DNA of 64,000 bases from an uncultured Granulosicoccaceae bacterium (GTDB taxonomy: Bacteria; Pseudomonadota; Gammaproteobacteria; Granulosicoccales; Granulosicoccaceae). The notes below the pieces were generated by a model. It searched no databases, was not told the origin of the DNA, and saw only the letters and a list, made by a program, of their open reading frames with translations. The translations under genes and the position numbers were made by a program. Positions within the stretch are counted from its first letter, which is position 1. The number at the start of each line of letters is the position of its first letter. Below are positions 45,961 to 55,376 of the stretch, piece by piece. The stretch is taken from the NCBI GenBank assembly GCA_938035525.1, contig CALHOI010000021.1, positions 1 to 64,000 on the forward strand, written 5' to 3'.

Positions 45961-46854
45961 TCAGTCCTTAGCCAGAAAAGGGTGTTCGACCGAGTACCTT
46001 TGTTTGAATGCAAACTGCTTGAATAAAAAGGTGTAACCTTTGTAAACATGAACTGTATGGGCTTGATATTGAGCTCGATACAAACCGGGTAGCCTGTACC
46101 ATGCCACTTCAGGGTGATCATGATGCACTCGATGAAAGTTGTTGTTTAAATACAGTAGCTGCATAAACACGTTTGACTTAATGATGGCTGAGCGATGCTC
46201 GGTATTGTGCTCTGGCAAGTGCTCCCCAAAAGAACGCAACATCAACAAAGCAGTACCAATATAAGCAATAAACACATAAAGCATGATTGGAAAGCCCACC
46301 AGCCAAAGCCAGGCAAGCACCAACATGACGCCTGCGGCATGCCAGGCCCAGCCTGATCTGACGTCGGCCGAGTGTTTGCTTTCACGTGCTTCGGTAATCA
46401 GCATACGGATTAGCATAATCAGCGGGCCGATTATAAGCCTGCCCAGGAGCGTGTTATTCACCTTGAGTATGGCTTTTATTATTGTATTGCAGCGACCCCA
46501 TTGTGCGCGGGCCAGGAAATAACTTTCTGTGTCGTCGTAAGGGTCGGTAATGAGCCAATTTCGGTGATGTTGTAAATGCAAAATTTTATAACGTTGGTAG
46601 GGCACACTCAGGCCCAACGCTGGAAATGCCATGGCAGTATTAATTGCTTGACAGCGAGTTGGATGTCCATGAATAACTTCATGCTGCAAAGACGAGTGTA
46701 AGGAAACTAGTAAGGACAAAGCGATAATCAGGATCACGGTAGGGATTGCAGCATGCCACAAGGTTAAGCTCAGCCAGCTACTGTACGTGAACAGCATCAC
46801 CAGCATGGTGGGCCATTCAATTGTGATTGCTTTTTGTGTGGGTGTGGCATCCAT
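45961..46854 (-). CDS. Membrane fatty-acid desaturase
   Basis: A 297-residue integral membrane di-iron enzyme. The three His boxes are present: HEVIHGHP (about 58), HLQHH (about 93), and HRVHHDHP (about 235). Several hydrophobic segments flank them (MLVMLFTYSSWLSLTLWHAAIP, VMLVLAWLWLVGFPIMLYVFI). It would introduce a double bond, or hydroxylate, an acyl chain using O2. Proximity to the CFA-like methyltransferase module suggests supply of unsaturated chains, which is inference. Its start is 2 nt from the tmcA stop, so it is translated with tmcA and the PhnD-like gene. Confidence 0.85.
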   Translation of the reverse strand: MDATPTQKAITIEWPTMLVMLFTYSSWLSLTLWHAAIPTVILIIALSLLVSLHSSLQHEVIHGHPTRCQAINTAMAFPALGLSVPYQRYKILHLQHHRNWLITDPYDDTESYFLARAQWGRCNTIIKAILKVNNTLLGRLIIGPLIMLIRMLITEARESKHSADVRSGWAWHAAGVMLVLAWLWLVGFPIMLYVFIAYIGTALLMLRSFGEHLPEHNTEHRSAIIKSNVFMQLLYLNNNFHRVHHDHPEVAWYRLPGLYRAQYQAHTVHVYKGYTFLFKQFAFKQRYSVEHPFLAKD

Positions 46855-46856
46855 GA

Positions 46857-48980
46857 CTATAGGTTAAATTCAGTTTTGATAAGTTGACGTAATTCCGCGT
46901 CTTTTTCTCGGCGTTGTTTTGGTGTTGACTTATTAAGACAGTGTAAAAAGCTCTTTGCATACTCCAGTATTGTTGTTTGGGTCAGGGTGTTTTGGTGCGT
47001 GCACAATAACCCTGCAGTATCAGTAAAGCTTCTGTAAGCTTGCGCATAGTCTGATATTAATGACCAGGAATACGTAGAGTCAATAGGCGATTTGCTTTTA
47101 TGTGTCGCCTGGTTTAACAGGGTTAATACCGGTTCAGGCTCGCAGCTTACGCTGGCAAGGGCTTGAACATTGATGTGTAATAGGGCTGTGGCTAATTCAA
47201 TTATTGAATGATGCTTGCCGTCTTCATTGAATAACACGCAAACAGATCGTTGCCCGCTACGAGGGTTAGTTTTAAACCCATAATGCACAGGACGGCAAGC
47301 TAACGATAACCAAAAAGGCAGGCTGGTTTCGTCTGCACCAAAGCTTGCACCAATAATGGTATCAGGACGTTGTGTCTGCTTTAGCTGCATGAATAGTTGA
47401 TGGCCAAATCCTTGTCTGTGAATTTCGGGGCGTATGGCTATTCTTACGATACGAGCGTACCTTAGTGACAGCACCGTTGGCTCTGCGCAGGTCTGGGCAA
47501 ACACCTGCGGCAAAATCTGATCGGGTATTCTTCTTTGTTTTTTTATGATGGCTGTATGAAGGCTTGCATCGATATCACCTTCTATGGCAATCAAGGCTGC
47601 TCCGGTTATTTCACCCTGACAATACTGGGCGTACACATGCAGTTGCGGCTCATCTAACATATGCCGCAAATCGCTTGGTGTTGTTTGGTAGTGCGCCGAT
47701 ATTAACAGGCTGAAAATTGTCTCCAAAAGCAAGTCATCCTCCAGCATTTGTTCTTTACTTATCAGGCGCAAGCTGCTGGTGGCCGGATTAAAATTATCCG
47801 GGTTGCCGTGATTAAGATAATCCGCAAGGTGAGCCCGATGCTCAGAAAATGTCAGTGATGGCGTTGTTGCGCTTAACACCAGTGCATCATTAACAAACGC
47901 CTCCACAGGGTCATCAGCAGACCAGCGTATAGGCTCTTTGGGTGTCAGTTTTAGCCAACCTGATGGTAGGGCATTGAGTTGTTTGGCAAACCGGATAGCA
48001 AAGCCTCTGCCTGCACCCTCATAACCTTGCACGGTGGTAGCGAACACAATTTTTTGGCTCAGTTGCATCAGCTTTAGCAGTACAGCAATTGGCAGGCTAC
48101 TGGCTTCTTCAACAATTAATAAGTCGTGTTCGGATTGCAGTGCCACATCGATGGGTAAAAAATCGAAATGTCGGGATGCATGCTCCAATAAGACTTTGCA
48201 CGAGCTGACCCGGTTTGCCGTTAGCGTTACTGTCACGGTCGAATGATCAAGTGCACTAAGCGCCCGACCTATCAAAGCCGATTTGCCTCTGCCTCGATCG
48301 CCCTGAACAACAACCACTTCGGAATCGGCTGATTGGAGTCTTGACTGTAACTGCTTAACCAAGTGTTGCTGCTCATTGCGCCATCCTTGTTTTGAATCCG
48401 GATTATTTGTGGAGGGTTCGCGCTCGGTTCCGTGTTTTGCGTTGGTCGTACAAATGAACATCGCACAGTTTGGTGCGATGGGTGCGGTGTTAGGAAGGTG
48501 TTGCACTGAGGCGGTGACCAGCTTATTGATAAAGCGTTGAATAAAAGCAGATGAGCGCTGATTCTTATTTACCGGTTTTTGCGCTTGGGATACGCTGTTG
48601 TTTGACCAGCTATTCAGTGGCGGTGTTCTTAAAATTAACAACCCACCTGCGACAACGGTTGCAGCGCTGGCCGCAAAAAGTCTTTCGTCAAAGTGCACAT
48701 GGGTGTCAAAAACCAAGCATTGGTTTTCACTGCCAAGTAGTGAATTTATTTGATCTGTAATATCACTGTTGCTATGCCGATCAGGTACGTGCATTATGGT
48801 GACGTGCTTCACATTTGACCGGGAATGTTTGAATGTTTCTAAGACAGCATCAAATTGTAAATTTGCATCACCAGCTAACACTAGCAACACCCTGTGGCGG
48901 TGCAAAGCAGCCAAATGCAACCTACGCTTTAGGGATTCGGTTAGAGATGGTTGATTGCTGAACATCTGGCGACAGTGCAT
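46857..48980 (-). CDS. tmcA: tRNA(Met) cytidine acetyltransferase
   Basis: A 707-residue RNA-helicase-acetyltransferase fusion that makes N4-acetylcytidine in the wobble position of elongator tRNA-Met. Features in order: an N-terminal DUF1726-like part, the P-loop QGDRGRGKSALIGRAL (about 230), LLIVEEASSLP as Walker B, TTVQGYEGAGRGFAIRF, and the GNAT acetyltransferase region RIAIRPEIHRQGFGHQLFM with acetyl-CoA contacts, then GASFGADETSLPFWLSL. E. coli TmcA has 671 residues. An ATG five codons in (48965) is an alternative start. It is the first gene of a three-gene minus-strand run with desaturase and PhnD-like genes. Confidence 0.93.
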   Translation of the reverse strand: MHCRQMFSNQPSLTESLKRRLHLAALHRHRVLLVLAGDANLQFDAVLETFKHSRSNVKHVTIMHVPDRHSNSDITDQINSLLGSENQCLVFDTHVHFDERLFAASAATVVAGGLLILRTPPLNSWSNNSVSQAQKPVNKNQRSSAFIQRFINKLVTASVQHLPNTAPIAPNCAMFICTTNAKHGTEREPSTNNPDSKQGWRNEQQHLVKQLQSRLQSADSEVVVVQGDRGRGKSALIGRALSALDHSTVTVTLTANRVSSCKVLLEHASRHFDFLPIDVALQSEHDLLIVEEASSLPIAVLLKLMQLSQKIVFATTVQGYEGAGRGFAIRFAKQLNALPSGWLKLTPKEPIRWSADDPVEAFVNDALVLSATTPSLTFSEHRAHLADYLNHGNPDNFNPATSSLRLISKEQMLEDDLLLETIFSLLISAHYQTTPSDLRHMLDEPQLHVYAQYCQGEITGAALIAIEGDIDASLHTAIIKKQRRIPDQILPQVFAQTCAEPTVLSLRYARIVRIAIRPEIHRQGFGHQLFMQLKQTQRPDTIIGASFGADETSLPFWLSLACRPVHYGFKTNPRSGQRSVCVLFNEDGKHHSIIELATALLHINVQALASVSCEPEPVLTLLNQATHKSKSPIDSTYSWSLISDYAQAYRSFTDTAGLLCTHQNTLTQTTILEYAKSFLHCLNKSTPKQRREKDAELRQLIKTEFNL

Positions 48981-49151
48981 TGCATTAATTTCACACCTTA
49001 ATCCTAGTGATTTAGCTACAATTAGTTCATTGGAGACACAAATAGCGTGTTTCCCACCAAACCTCCTCCAAGTGGTATTGAAGCAGGGAGCTAATCAGGC
49101 CAGGGACGGCTGACTTTTTTCACCAGCATACTCCAGCGCTCTTGCCATTAG

Positions 49152-49940
49152 TCATTTCTTTATTGCGTTAAGCTTCTCTGTATGAACCTTGTCTGTATGA
49201 ACCTTGTCTGCATGTACCTTGGTTGCATGCAGTAAAAATTCTGTGTTGCCATCACCACCGGTTACAGGCGAGGTGTCAGATTGCCTGACTTCCCATCCCT
49301 GTGTGTGTACCCACGACTCTATGTCTCTCAATGCCTGCAAGGCGATAACGGCATCTCGTACCACACCACCTTTGCCGATGTTTTCCCTGCCAACCTCAAA
49401 CTGGGGCTTGACCAGTGTGAGCATGTCGGACCCAGCGGACATTAAGGACATCGGTTTAGCTAGAACTTTGGTCGCTGAAATAAAGCTCGCATCGCACACC
49501 AGCAAATCGGGTAGAGGGTCAAATTGATCGGGTTGCAGCGTTCGTGCATCGGTTTTTTCCATGCTGACGACGCGTGGGTTATAGCGAAGATCGGCATGCA
49601 GTTGGTTTTGACCCACGTCCACCGCATACACCTTGGCTGCGCCGTGACTCAGCAGCACTTGACTGAACCCGCCGGTAGAAGCGCCGACATCGAGGCAAAA
49701 CCGTTGCGTCACCTCGATATTGAACTGCGCAATGGCATGGTCGAGTTTCAGGCCCGCTCTGGACACCCATGGGTGTTCTGGCTGCGCTTCAATTTGGCAG
49801 GAATCAGACACTTTGCTGGCTGCTTTCTGTGCGGTCAGGCCGTTGACGCAAACGAGCCCGGCTTTGATCGCAGCGCTGGCTTTCGCGCGGCTTTCAAACC
49901 AGCCTTTATCGACCAAAAATTGATCTAGTCGGGTGCTCAA
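49152..49940 (-). CDS. tlyA: TlyA-family rRNA methyltransferase (S4 + FtsJ)
   Basis: A 262-residue protein: S4 RNA-binding domain at the N-terminus (RLDQFLVDKGWFESRAKASAAIKAG), then an FtsJ-type SAM domain with CLDVGASTGGFSQVLLSHGA, VDVGQNQL and LVCDASFIS. TlyA methylates ribose 2'-OH in rRNA; some members were named hemolysins. The catalytic K-D-K-E-like residues are not individually assigned here. The C-terminus ends in a tail of near-identical 5-residue units (KVHAD, KVHTD, KVHTE) encoded by a 15-nt tandem repeat, beyond the usual domain end. Confidence 0.9.
   Translation of the reverse strand: MSTRLDQFLVDKGWFESRAKASAAIKAGLVCVNGLTAQKAASKVSDSCQIEAQPEHPWVSRAGLKLDHAIAQFNIEVTQRFCLDVGASTGGFSQVLLSHGAAKVYAVDVGQNQLHADLRYNPRVVSMEKTDARTLQPDQFDPLPDLLVCDASFISATKVLAKPMSLMSAGSDMLTLVKPQFEVGRENIGKGGVVRDAVIALQALRDIESWVHTQGWEVRQSDTSPVTGGDGNTEFLLHATKVHADKVHTDKVHTEKLNAIKK
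49177..49221. repeat. In-frame tandem repeat, 15-nt unit, three copies, in tlyA tail
   Basis: On the plus strand TCTGTATGAACCTTG twice and TCTGCATGTACCTTG once, encoding the repeated KVHxD/E tail on the minus strand. Confidence 0.9.
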
Positions 49941-50183
49941 GCGCAGAATTCTCCTGAGGATTGACTCGGCGCTTCATACTGCGCCTGACACATTGGCTGG
50001 CAACGCGACTGGAAAATAAAGTCCAGAGAATTGATCGCTTTTGCCGGTTTACGCTGTTTTAGGGATAGACGATGCATGACGATTCAGGTAGTTTCGGCGT
50101 GCGGCTGAGGCGATTACGCTGATTTTTCGTGAAAGTTCGTTCAAAATTAACACAGCGCTTATTTTTATGCGTTAATTTCACAA
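49941..50183. other. Intergenic region between tlyA and the fasciclin-gene promoter
   Basis: Divergent spacer with no supported ORF, RNA or repeat. The structured leader follows at 50212. Confidence 0.4.
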
Positions 50184-50211
50184 TTGCAATAGACCTAAGC
50201 GCTGCTATAAT
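50184..50211 (+). promoter_or_regulatory. Sigma-70 promoter of the fasciclin-domain gene
   Basis: TTGCAA (50184-50189), 16 nt, TATAAT (50206-50211). CAATTGCAAT and CGCAATTG flank it. The gene starts about 410 nt downstream. Confidence 0.6.
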
Positions 50212-50217
50212 CGCAAT

Positions 50218-50629
50218 TGAAACAAAGGTTTATAGGTACTCTGCGGTAAACCCGGTTTGTTGCAGGATAATTTTGTGGAGTACCGCATTGAATTATTTGT
50301 GATGTACAGTAACATCCAGCTTGCAGCCAAAAGCTGTTGGCTGGAGCATCCGTTATCGGAAAGGGTACTCCTTGGAGCACCCATTGGATGAGAAAGTTCA
50401 ATACACGTAAAGTTTTGTGCTCGCGAGCTTGTTGATTGGTTTGTAATTGAGCTCGTTAAACGAGCGTGCTGAAGTTTTCGGTTGTCGCGTAGACCCGGAT
50501 TAGTTGCCCTTGGTTGGGCTACACCATGGCTTGGTAATTTGTACTGACGAGAGTGCGGCGAAAGCTTGCTCGCGGTGATTCTTAGCTATAAACATTAAGT
50601 AAGTTTTTTTACTCGAAGAGGATATCTGA
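50218..50629 (+). promoter_or_regulatory. Long structured leader of the fasciclin-domain gene
   Basis: About 410 nt between promoter and start codon, without an ORF I can support. Contains GGTACTC (50235-50241)/GAGTACC (50278-50284), the 10-bp palindrome GCTCGCGAGC (50419-50428) and GCTCG-TTAAA-CGAGC (50451-50465). It does not match a riboswitch class I recognise; may be an RNA thermometer, a small RNA, or a plain UTR. Confidence 0.4.
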
Positions 50630-51277
50630 ATGATTAAAAAGAGTCTTGGAATGGCACTGTTGTCAGCAAGTCTATTAACTATGGCCGCTTGTTCCAGCGA
50701 TGATGATGACGATAGCGATTCATCAACGGAAGGCACCACAACTGAAGCAACTGCTGGTACTGCTACAGAGGGCACCACCACCGAAGGCGAAGGTACTACA
50801 ACTGAAGGTGAAGGTACTACTACTGAAGGTGAAAGTACTACCACGGGTGACACAACAGGCGGTGATACAACGCTAACTCCAGGTGGTTACATTCCTGGCA
50901 CGCTAACCGCACTGGTTGAAGCTAACGGTGGTTTGTCTGCACTGATGGCTCTTAAAGAGATTGGCCTTGACCAAGCGCTTAATGACCCAAATAACGCCTG
51001 GACTGTTTTCTTGCCAACTGACGCAGCACTGGCTGCATTCACTGGTACTGTAAATCTGCAGTCACACATTTACCTGGCTGCTCCTGTCAATGCTGAACAG
51101 GCAACTGGCTTGAGTGGAACATCAATCACCATGAACGACGGGTTTATGCAACCGATCGCCGGTGGTGGTACAGATCCTCTGACAATTGGTGGTGCTGCGG
51201 TTGTAACACCTGACCTGACTACTGAAGCTGCTTCAACTATCGTTCATATGATCGATGCAGTACTTATCGGTAACTAA
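50630..51277 (+). CDS. Fasciclin (FAS1)-domain lipoprotein
   Basis: A 215-residue lipoprotein. The signal ends in MAACSSDDDDDS, with lipobox residues before Cys. Next is an Asp/Ser stretch and a Thr/Glu/Gly linker (about 30-80) with repeating EGEGTTT units encoded by an imperfect 21-nt repeat. The FAS1 domain follows: TLTALVEANGGLSALMALKEIGLDQAL, NAWTVFLPTDAALAAF, HIYLAA, IVHMIDAVLI, the H1 and H2 motifs. It is about 60-70 % of a typical FAS1 domain length. FAS1 proteins mediate adhesion or matrix contacts outside the cell. GAGG precedes the ATG. Confidence 0.85.
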   Translation: MIKKSLGMALLSASLLTMAACSSDDDDDSDSSTEGTTTEATAGTATEGTTTEGEGTTTEGEGTTTEGESTTTGDTTGGDTTLTPGGYIPGTLTALVEANGGLSALMALKEIGLDQALNDPNNAWTVFLPTDAALAAFTGTVNLQSHIYLAAPVNAEQATGLSGTSITMNDGFMQPIAGGGTDPLTIGGAAVVTPDLTTEAASTIVHMIDAVLIGN

Positions 51278-51325
51278 GTTAGTGTCTTTTATGTGACGGC
51301 TGTTCGCCATCGCATTAAAATCAAG

Positions 51326-51355
51326 ACCGCCCTCTGTTGAGGGCGGTTTTTTTTT
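51326..51355 (+). terminator. Rho-independent terminator after the fasciclin gene
   Basis: ACCGCCCTC (51326-51334), loop TGTT, GAGGGCGGT (51339-51347), then T8-9. Confidence 0.95.
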
Positions 51356-51407
51356 GTCCGTTTAGAAAGATAAAAGATTAAAAGATAATGGTAATTCGGA
51401 TAAGCAA

Positions 51408-52559
51408 ATGAGCATAACAATCAACGCGCAGTTTGATGGTGGCAATATCGAGGTGTTGTCCAGTGACAACGCTGACAATATCAGGCTCAATATCAAGACA
51501 GATAACCAGAGTGAATTTTTGCAATGGTTCTATTTTAGAGTCACGGGAGCGCGGGGAACGCCGTGTCGATTTATTATCGAAAATGCATCTGCAACAACCT
51601 ATCCGGCTGGTTGGGATAATTTTGATGTGGTTACGTCCCATAATTTAATCGACTGGTATCGCACGCCCAGTCACTACGACAATCAAACATTGTCATGGTC
51701 AGTTACACCGGAACATGATGCCCTGTACTTTGCGTACTTTGCGCCGTACACACTCGACCGGTTGCATGGTCTGTTAGTTCATTGCGCAAATGCCCCTGCA
51801 GTAACACTGTCAACGCTGGGTCAAACGATTGATGGCCGCAACCTGGATTATTTGCACTTGGGCCCGTTGCAAACTCATAACAGTAACGATGACCGTGCGA
51901 GTATCTGGAGTATTGCCAGACAACACCCTGGTGAAACCATGGCATCCTGGTGGATGGAGGGGTGGTTGGACAGGCTGCTTGATGGCAATGATGCAACCAG
52001 TGTTGCCTTGCGTGATATCGCAGACATCCATGTTGTTCCCAATATGAACCCTGATGGTTCGTTTCGAGGTCACTTGCGTACCAATGCCGTTGGTGCAAAT
52101 TTAAACCGGGAGTGGGCCGAACCCAGTATGGAGCGCAGTCCGGAGGTTTTTCTGGTTCAACAACGGATGCGCGAAACCGGCGTCGACCTGTGCCTTGATA
52201 TTCATGGTGACGAAGCCTTACCGTACAATTTTATTGCCGGTACTGAGGGTGTCGCCGGTTGGACCGATGCACGTGATCAGCAACTTATCGCTTTTAAACG
52301 CACCCTGGCTTCAATCAATCCTGACTTCCAAACAGTGCACGGCTATCCTCGCAACCCGCCCAATAGTGCCAACCTGAGTTTTTGCAGTAACAGCGTAGCG
52401 CAGACCTACGGTTGTCCGGCTTATACGCTAGAGATGCCATTTAAAGACAATGCCGACAGGCCTCAGGCAGATGTGGGCTGGTCACCTGAGCGCTCCATTG
52501 CTTTGGGCCGATCATTTGTTGATGCGGTGTATCTGGCATTGACCAACCGTTTGTTATAA
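51408..52559 (+). CDS. M14-family zinc carboxypeptidase, cytosolic type
   Basis: A 383-residue enzyme without signal peptide. The N-terminal beta domain (NIEVLSSDNADNIRLNIKTD..WFYFRVTGARG) precedes the catalytic domain, as in cytosolic carboxypeptidase (CCP-like) members. Zinc ligands: HPGE (about 172) and DIHGDE (about 263). The catalytic Glu lies in YTLEMPFKDN (about 340). HVVPNMNPDGSFRGHLRTNAVGANLNREW is characteristic. Eukaryotic relatives deglutamylate; bacterial substrates are not known. It is transcribed alone after the fasciclin terminator and converges with amn. Confidence 0.9.
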   Translation: MSITINAQFDGGNIEVLSSDNADNIRLNIKTDNQSEFLQWFYFRVTGARGTPCRFIIENASATTYPAGWDNFDVVTSHNLIDWYRTPSHYDNQTLSWSVTPEHDALYFAYFAPYTLDRLHGLLVHCANAPAVTLSTLGQTIDGRNLDYLHLGPLQTHNSNDDRASIWSIARQHPGETMASWWMEGWLDRLLDGNDATSVALRDIADIHVVPNMNPDGSFRGHLRTNAVGANLNREWAEPSMERSPEVFLVQQRMRETGVDLCLDIHGDEALPYNFIAGTEGVAGWTDARDQQLIAFKRTLASINPDFQTVHGYPRNPPNSANLSFCSNSVAQTYGCPAYTLEMPFKDNADRPQADVGWSPERSIALGRSFVDAVYLALTNRLL

Positions 52560-52631
52560 GGGCTTCTTCTTCGGGTAACAATCGGGGCGTTAGGTAAAAC
52601 GCCTGAGCGCTGTATTGTGAGCGCTGCGTTT

Positions 52632-54107
52632 TTATTGAAACGCAGTCTCAAAAAAGCTGCGCAGTTTTCTGGAGTGCAGGCGTTCAGGTTTCATGCTGGA
52701 GAGTTTTTCCAGAGCAAGTATGCCAATTTGCAGGTGTTGTGCGACTTGCTCTTTATAGAATTTCGATGCCATGCCCGGCAGTTTTAATTCACCCTGCAAC
52801 GGTTTGTCTGATACGCACAGTAGCGTGCCGTATGGAACGCGCAGTCGAAAACCATTGGCCGCGATGGTTGCCGATTCCATGTCCAGCGCGATAGCGCGAG
52901 ATTGAGATAGCCGCCTGACGGGTTCGCGTTGATCTTGTAGTTCCCAATTGCGATTATCGACTGAAGCCACGGTGCCCGTTCGCATAATGCGTTTTAAATC
53001 GAGTCCGTCAAGACCGGTGACTTCGGCCACCGCCGATTCGAGCGCCTGTTGTATCTCAGCCAGTGCAGGAATAGGGACCCAAACTGGAATGTCGTTGTCC
53101 AGCACTTTGTCTTCACGTACATAGGCGTGGGCTAACACGTAATCGCCCAGTGCCTGAGAGCTGCGTAAGCCGGCGCAATGTCCCAACATCAACCACGCGT
53201 GTGGCCTGAGAACGGCAACGTGGTCAGTGATGGTTTTGGCGTTAGATGGGCCCACACCGATGTTAATCATGGTGATGCCTCGGCCCTTGGGTCCAACCAG
53301 ATGATATGCCGGCATTTGTGGTTGCTGCGCGGGTGGTTTGCCCTCGGGATGGGTGGCACCAGCATGAGTAATCACATTGCCAGGCTCTACAAACGCTGAG
53401 TAGTCAGTGTTACCTGCAGCCATGATGTCCTTGGCCATGCGGCAAAATTCGTCAATATAAAACTGGTAGTTGGTAAACAACACGTAGTTTTGGAAGTATT
53501 CAGTTTTGGTCGCCGAATAGTGAACAAGTCGGTGTAGGGAGTAGTCGATTCTCTGTGCCGGAAAGGGTGACAGCGGTATGGCCACCCCGGGTGCTGGCTC
53601 GTACGTGCCGTTGACGATGTAGTCGTTAACGTGAGCAATATCGGGAACGTCAAACGCATCGCGCAAGGCCGAACTCATGTCGTGGTTATTGTCTGCAGAA
53701 ACCGGAGCACCTGCAACCAGAGCGAAATGCAATGGTATCGGTATGTTTGACTCGCCTATTTCTACCGGTAACTCATGGTTTTTTATCAGTAGCTCTAGCT
53801 GATGCTTTAGATAGCCTTTGAATAATTCTGGTTGTGTGATAGTGGTTGAGTAAATACCCGGTTGATCAACATGCCCATAAGACAAACGCGAATCAACGCG
53901 AGCGTAAGATTCGTTTTGAAATCTGATTTCCGGGTAGTAAGCGCGATGCTTGCCGGCGGGTAACGCACCTGTTAAGTATTGATCGAAAGCCGATCGCAGA
54001 AACCGCGTGTTGCGATCGTATATTTCAATGAGACGATCAACGGCTGCAGTGGCATCAGTGAAGGTTTGAGCAGTGAAAGCCGGGGGAGTAGTGCTTGATT
54101 CAACCAT
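52632..54107 (-). CDS. amn: AMP nucleosidase
   Basis: About 491 residues from ATG 54107 (MVESSTTPPAF) with GAGAA upstream; an upstream in-frame start at 54155 is less likely. It hydrolyses AMP to adenine and ribose 5-phosphate. Features: an N-terminal regulatory domain (YPEIRFQNESYARVDSRLSYGHVDQPG), then a phosphorylase-fold catalytic domain with NIGVGPSNAKTITDHVAVLRPHAWLMLGHCAGLR, VLAHAYVREDKVLD and LDMESATIAANGF, where the Glu and Asp of the active site sit. Length is near the E. coli 484. The stop codon is embedded in an 8-bp inverted repeat at 52624-52645. Confidence 0.95.
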   Translation of the reverse strand: MVESSTTPPAFTAQTFTDATAAVDRLIEIYDRNTRFLRSAFDQYLTGALPAGKHRAYYPEIRFQNESYARVDSRLSYGHVDQPGIYSTTITQPELFKGYLKHQLELLIKNHELPVEIGESNIPIPLHFALVAGAPVSADNNHDMSSALRDAFDVPDIAHVNDYIVNGTYEPAPGVAIPLSPFPAQRIDYSLHRLVHYSATKTEYFQNYVLFTNYQFYIDEFCRMAKDIMAAGNTDYSAFVEPGNVITHAGATHPEGKPPAQQPQMPAYHLVGPKGRGITMINIGVGPSNAKTITDHVAVLRPHAWLMLGHCAGLRSSQALGDYVLAHAYVREDKVLDNDIPVWVPIPALAEIQQALESAVAEVTGLDGLDLKRIMRTGTVASVDNRNWELQDQREPVRRLSQSRAIALDMESATIAANGFRLRVPYGTLLCVSDKPLQGELKLPGMASKFYKEQVAQHLQIGILALEKLSSMKPERLHSRKLRSFFETAFQ

Positions 54108-54200
54108 GTAGTTTCTCGCTTTCGAGAAAATTATAGCATGGAGAATTGCCAGCACTCAATTCGTGTTGGGTAATGCACCCGATATGCAGTTTGGCGGTGC

Positions 54201-55370
54201 TTATTTACTCTTTATTGGATGTAATCGATACAGCAAATACACAAACGACAGACAGGCCGCGGCGAGGTACATAGGGGTTAGGGCGGCAAGGCTGGTTGTG
54301 CCAGACATCCACAGCAACATCGATATTAGAATAAAGCCGCAGCCCAGAAAAGATTGAGACTGATAACTTTTTATCAGTAAATAGCCAACACCGTTGTTAG
54401 CGGCTGCAATATCGAAAAAGCGTTTGTTGAATGCAAGACGAAAAAATGACGAACAGAAAGTGATGACTAGCAGCAATAGCAGCAAAATACTCGACGACAA
54501 TTCATTGCTGACCAAACAGCGCAGCACCCACGACAGTGCATACAACACCACGGCTATGCGAAACACCAATCCCACAGCAATAGTGTCGATGGTGTTTTTA
54601 ATCAGGAAAAACAATAACGCGAACAACAAGGCCAGCACCACGACAATAACGCCGAATTTGGCGTAGTTTTCCTCTGCCAGCATAAACAGTGACAGCGTCC
54701 AGTAATGACTTTCAAGGAACAGAAAAAAACCATCGACCAGAAACACGGGTCTTGATCGGTGCTTGTCTTTGTAGGCCAGCGCCTGAAAAAGGCTTATGTC
54801 ATTGGCGTCATGCAGTGACGTATCACTGGCTTTAACCAGAAACCACCAGCTGGACAGGCCACCAATGATGGCTGATAGCAACAGCAACCAAGGCAGGCCG
54901 CCCGCATCAAGGGACCATCCACCAATCAAAATACCGATTTTTAGAAAAACGGTGACAAAGATCTGAAAATTCCCGTAGCGTTTACCGGTGTCGTTTGCGC
55001 CAAGTAATTGCAAAAACAACGTGCGCTGGGTGGTCCAGAAAAAGCCGTTGTAAAAGCCGTTGGTTATTCCGATCAGGCATATTGCCCAAAGGGCGTTACT
55101 GGCGAAAAAAGTACTGGCCACCAACAACAGCTCAAGCACAAACGTGATGCCCATGAGTCGCTTCAGTGACAGGGTGCGGCTCAGTGGTTGCCAGGCACTC
55201 AGTGCTGCGCAAAAACTCAGCCCGGAAATGCCAATCAGCAACGTGATGTGCGCCAGGTTTAAACCAACTCCCCACAGAAACACAGGAAGGTAGAAAGGCA
55301 GCAGGCCAATTAACAGTGAGTGACTACCAAGAAACTGATAGAACAGAATAGTTTGTCGATGATTTTCCAA
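54201..55370 (-). CDS. MFS-type transporter, third gene of ATP-grasp cassette
   Basis: A 389-residue membrane protein with about 11-12 predicted helices (for example SLLIGLLPFYLPVFLWGVGL, LLVASTFFASNALWAICLIGI, FGVIVVVLALLFALLFFLI). A central loop (KASDTSLHDANDISLFQALAYKDKHRSRPV) divides two six-helix halves, as in the major facilitator superfamily. No canonical sugar or drug motif is clear, so it is assigned only by topology. It begins 6 nt after the ATP-grasp gene stop, so it is translated with it. It likely moves the product of the two ligases across the inner membrane. Confidence 0.75.
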   Translation of the reverse strand: MENHRQTILFYQFLGSHSLLIGLLPFYLPVFLWGVGLNLAHITLLIGISGLSFCAALSAWQPLSRTLSLKRLMGITFVLELLLVASTFFASNALWAICLIGITNGFYNGFFWTTQRTLFLQLLGANDTGKRYGNFQIFVTVFLKIGILIGGWSLDAGGLPWLLLLSAIIGGLSSWWFLVKASDTSLHDANDISLFQALAYKDKHRSRPVFLVDGFFLFLESHYWTLSLFMLAEENYAKFGVIVVVLALLFALLFFLIKNTIDTIAVGLVFRIAVVLYALSWVLRCLVSNELSSSILLLLLLVITFCSSFFRLAFNKRFFDIAAANNGVGYLLIKSYQSQSFLGCGFILISMLLWMSGTTSLAALTPMYLAAACLSFVYLLYRLHPIKSK

Positions 55371-55376
55371 CGAGGC

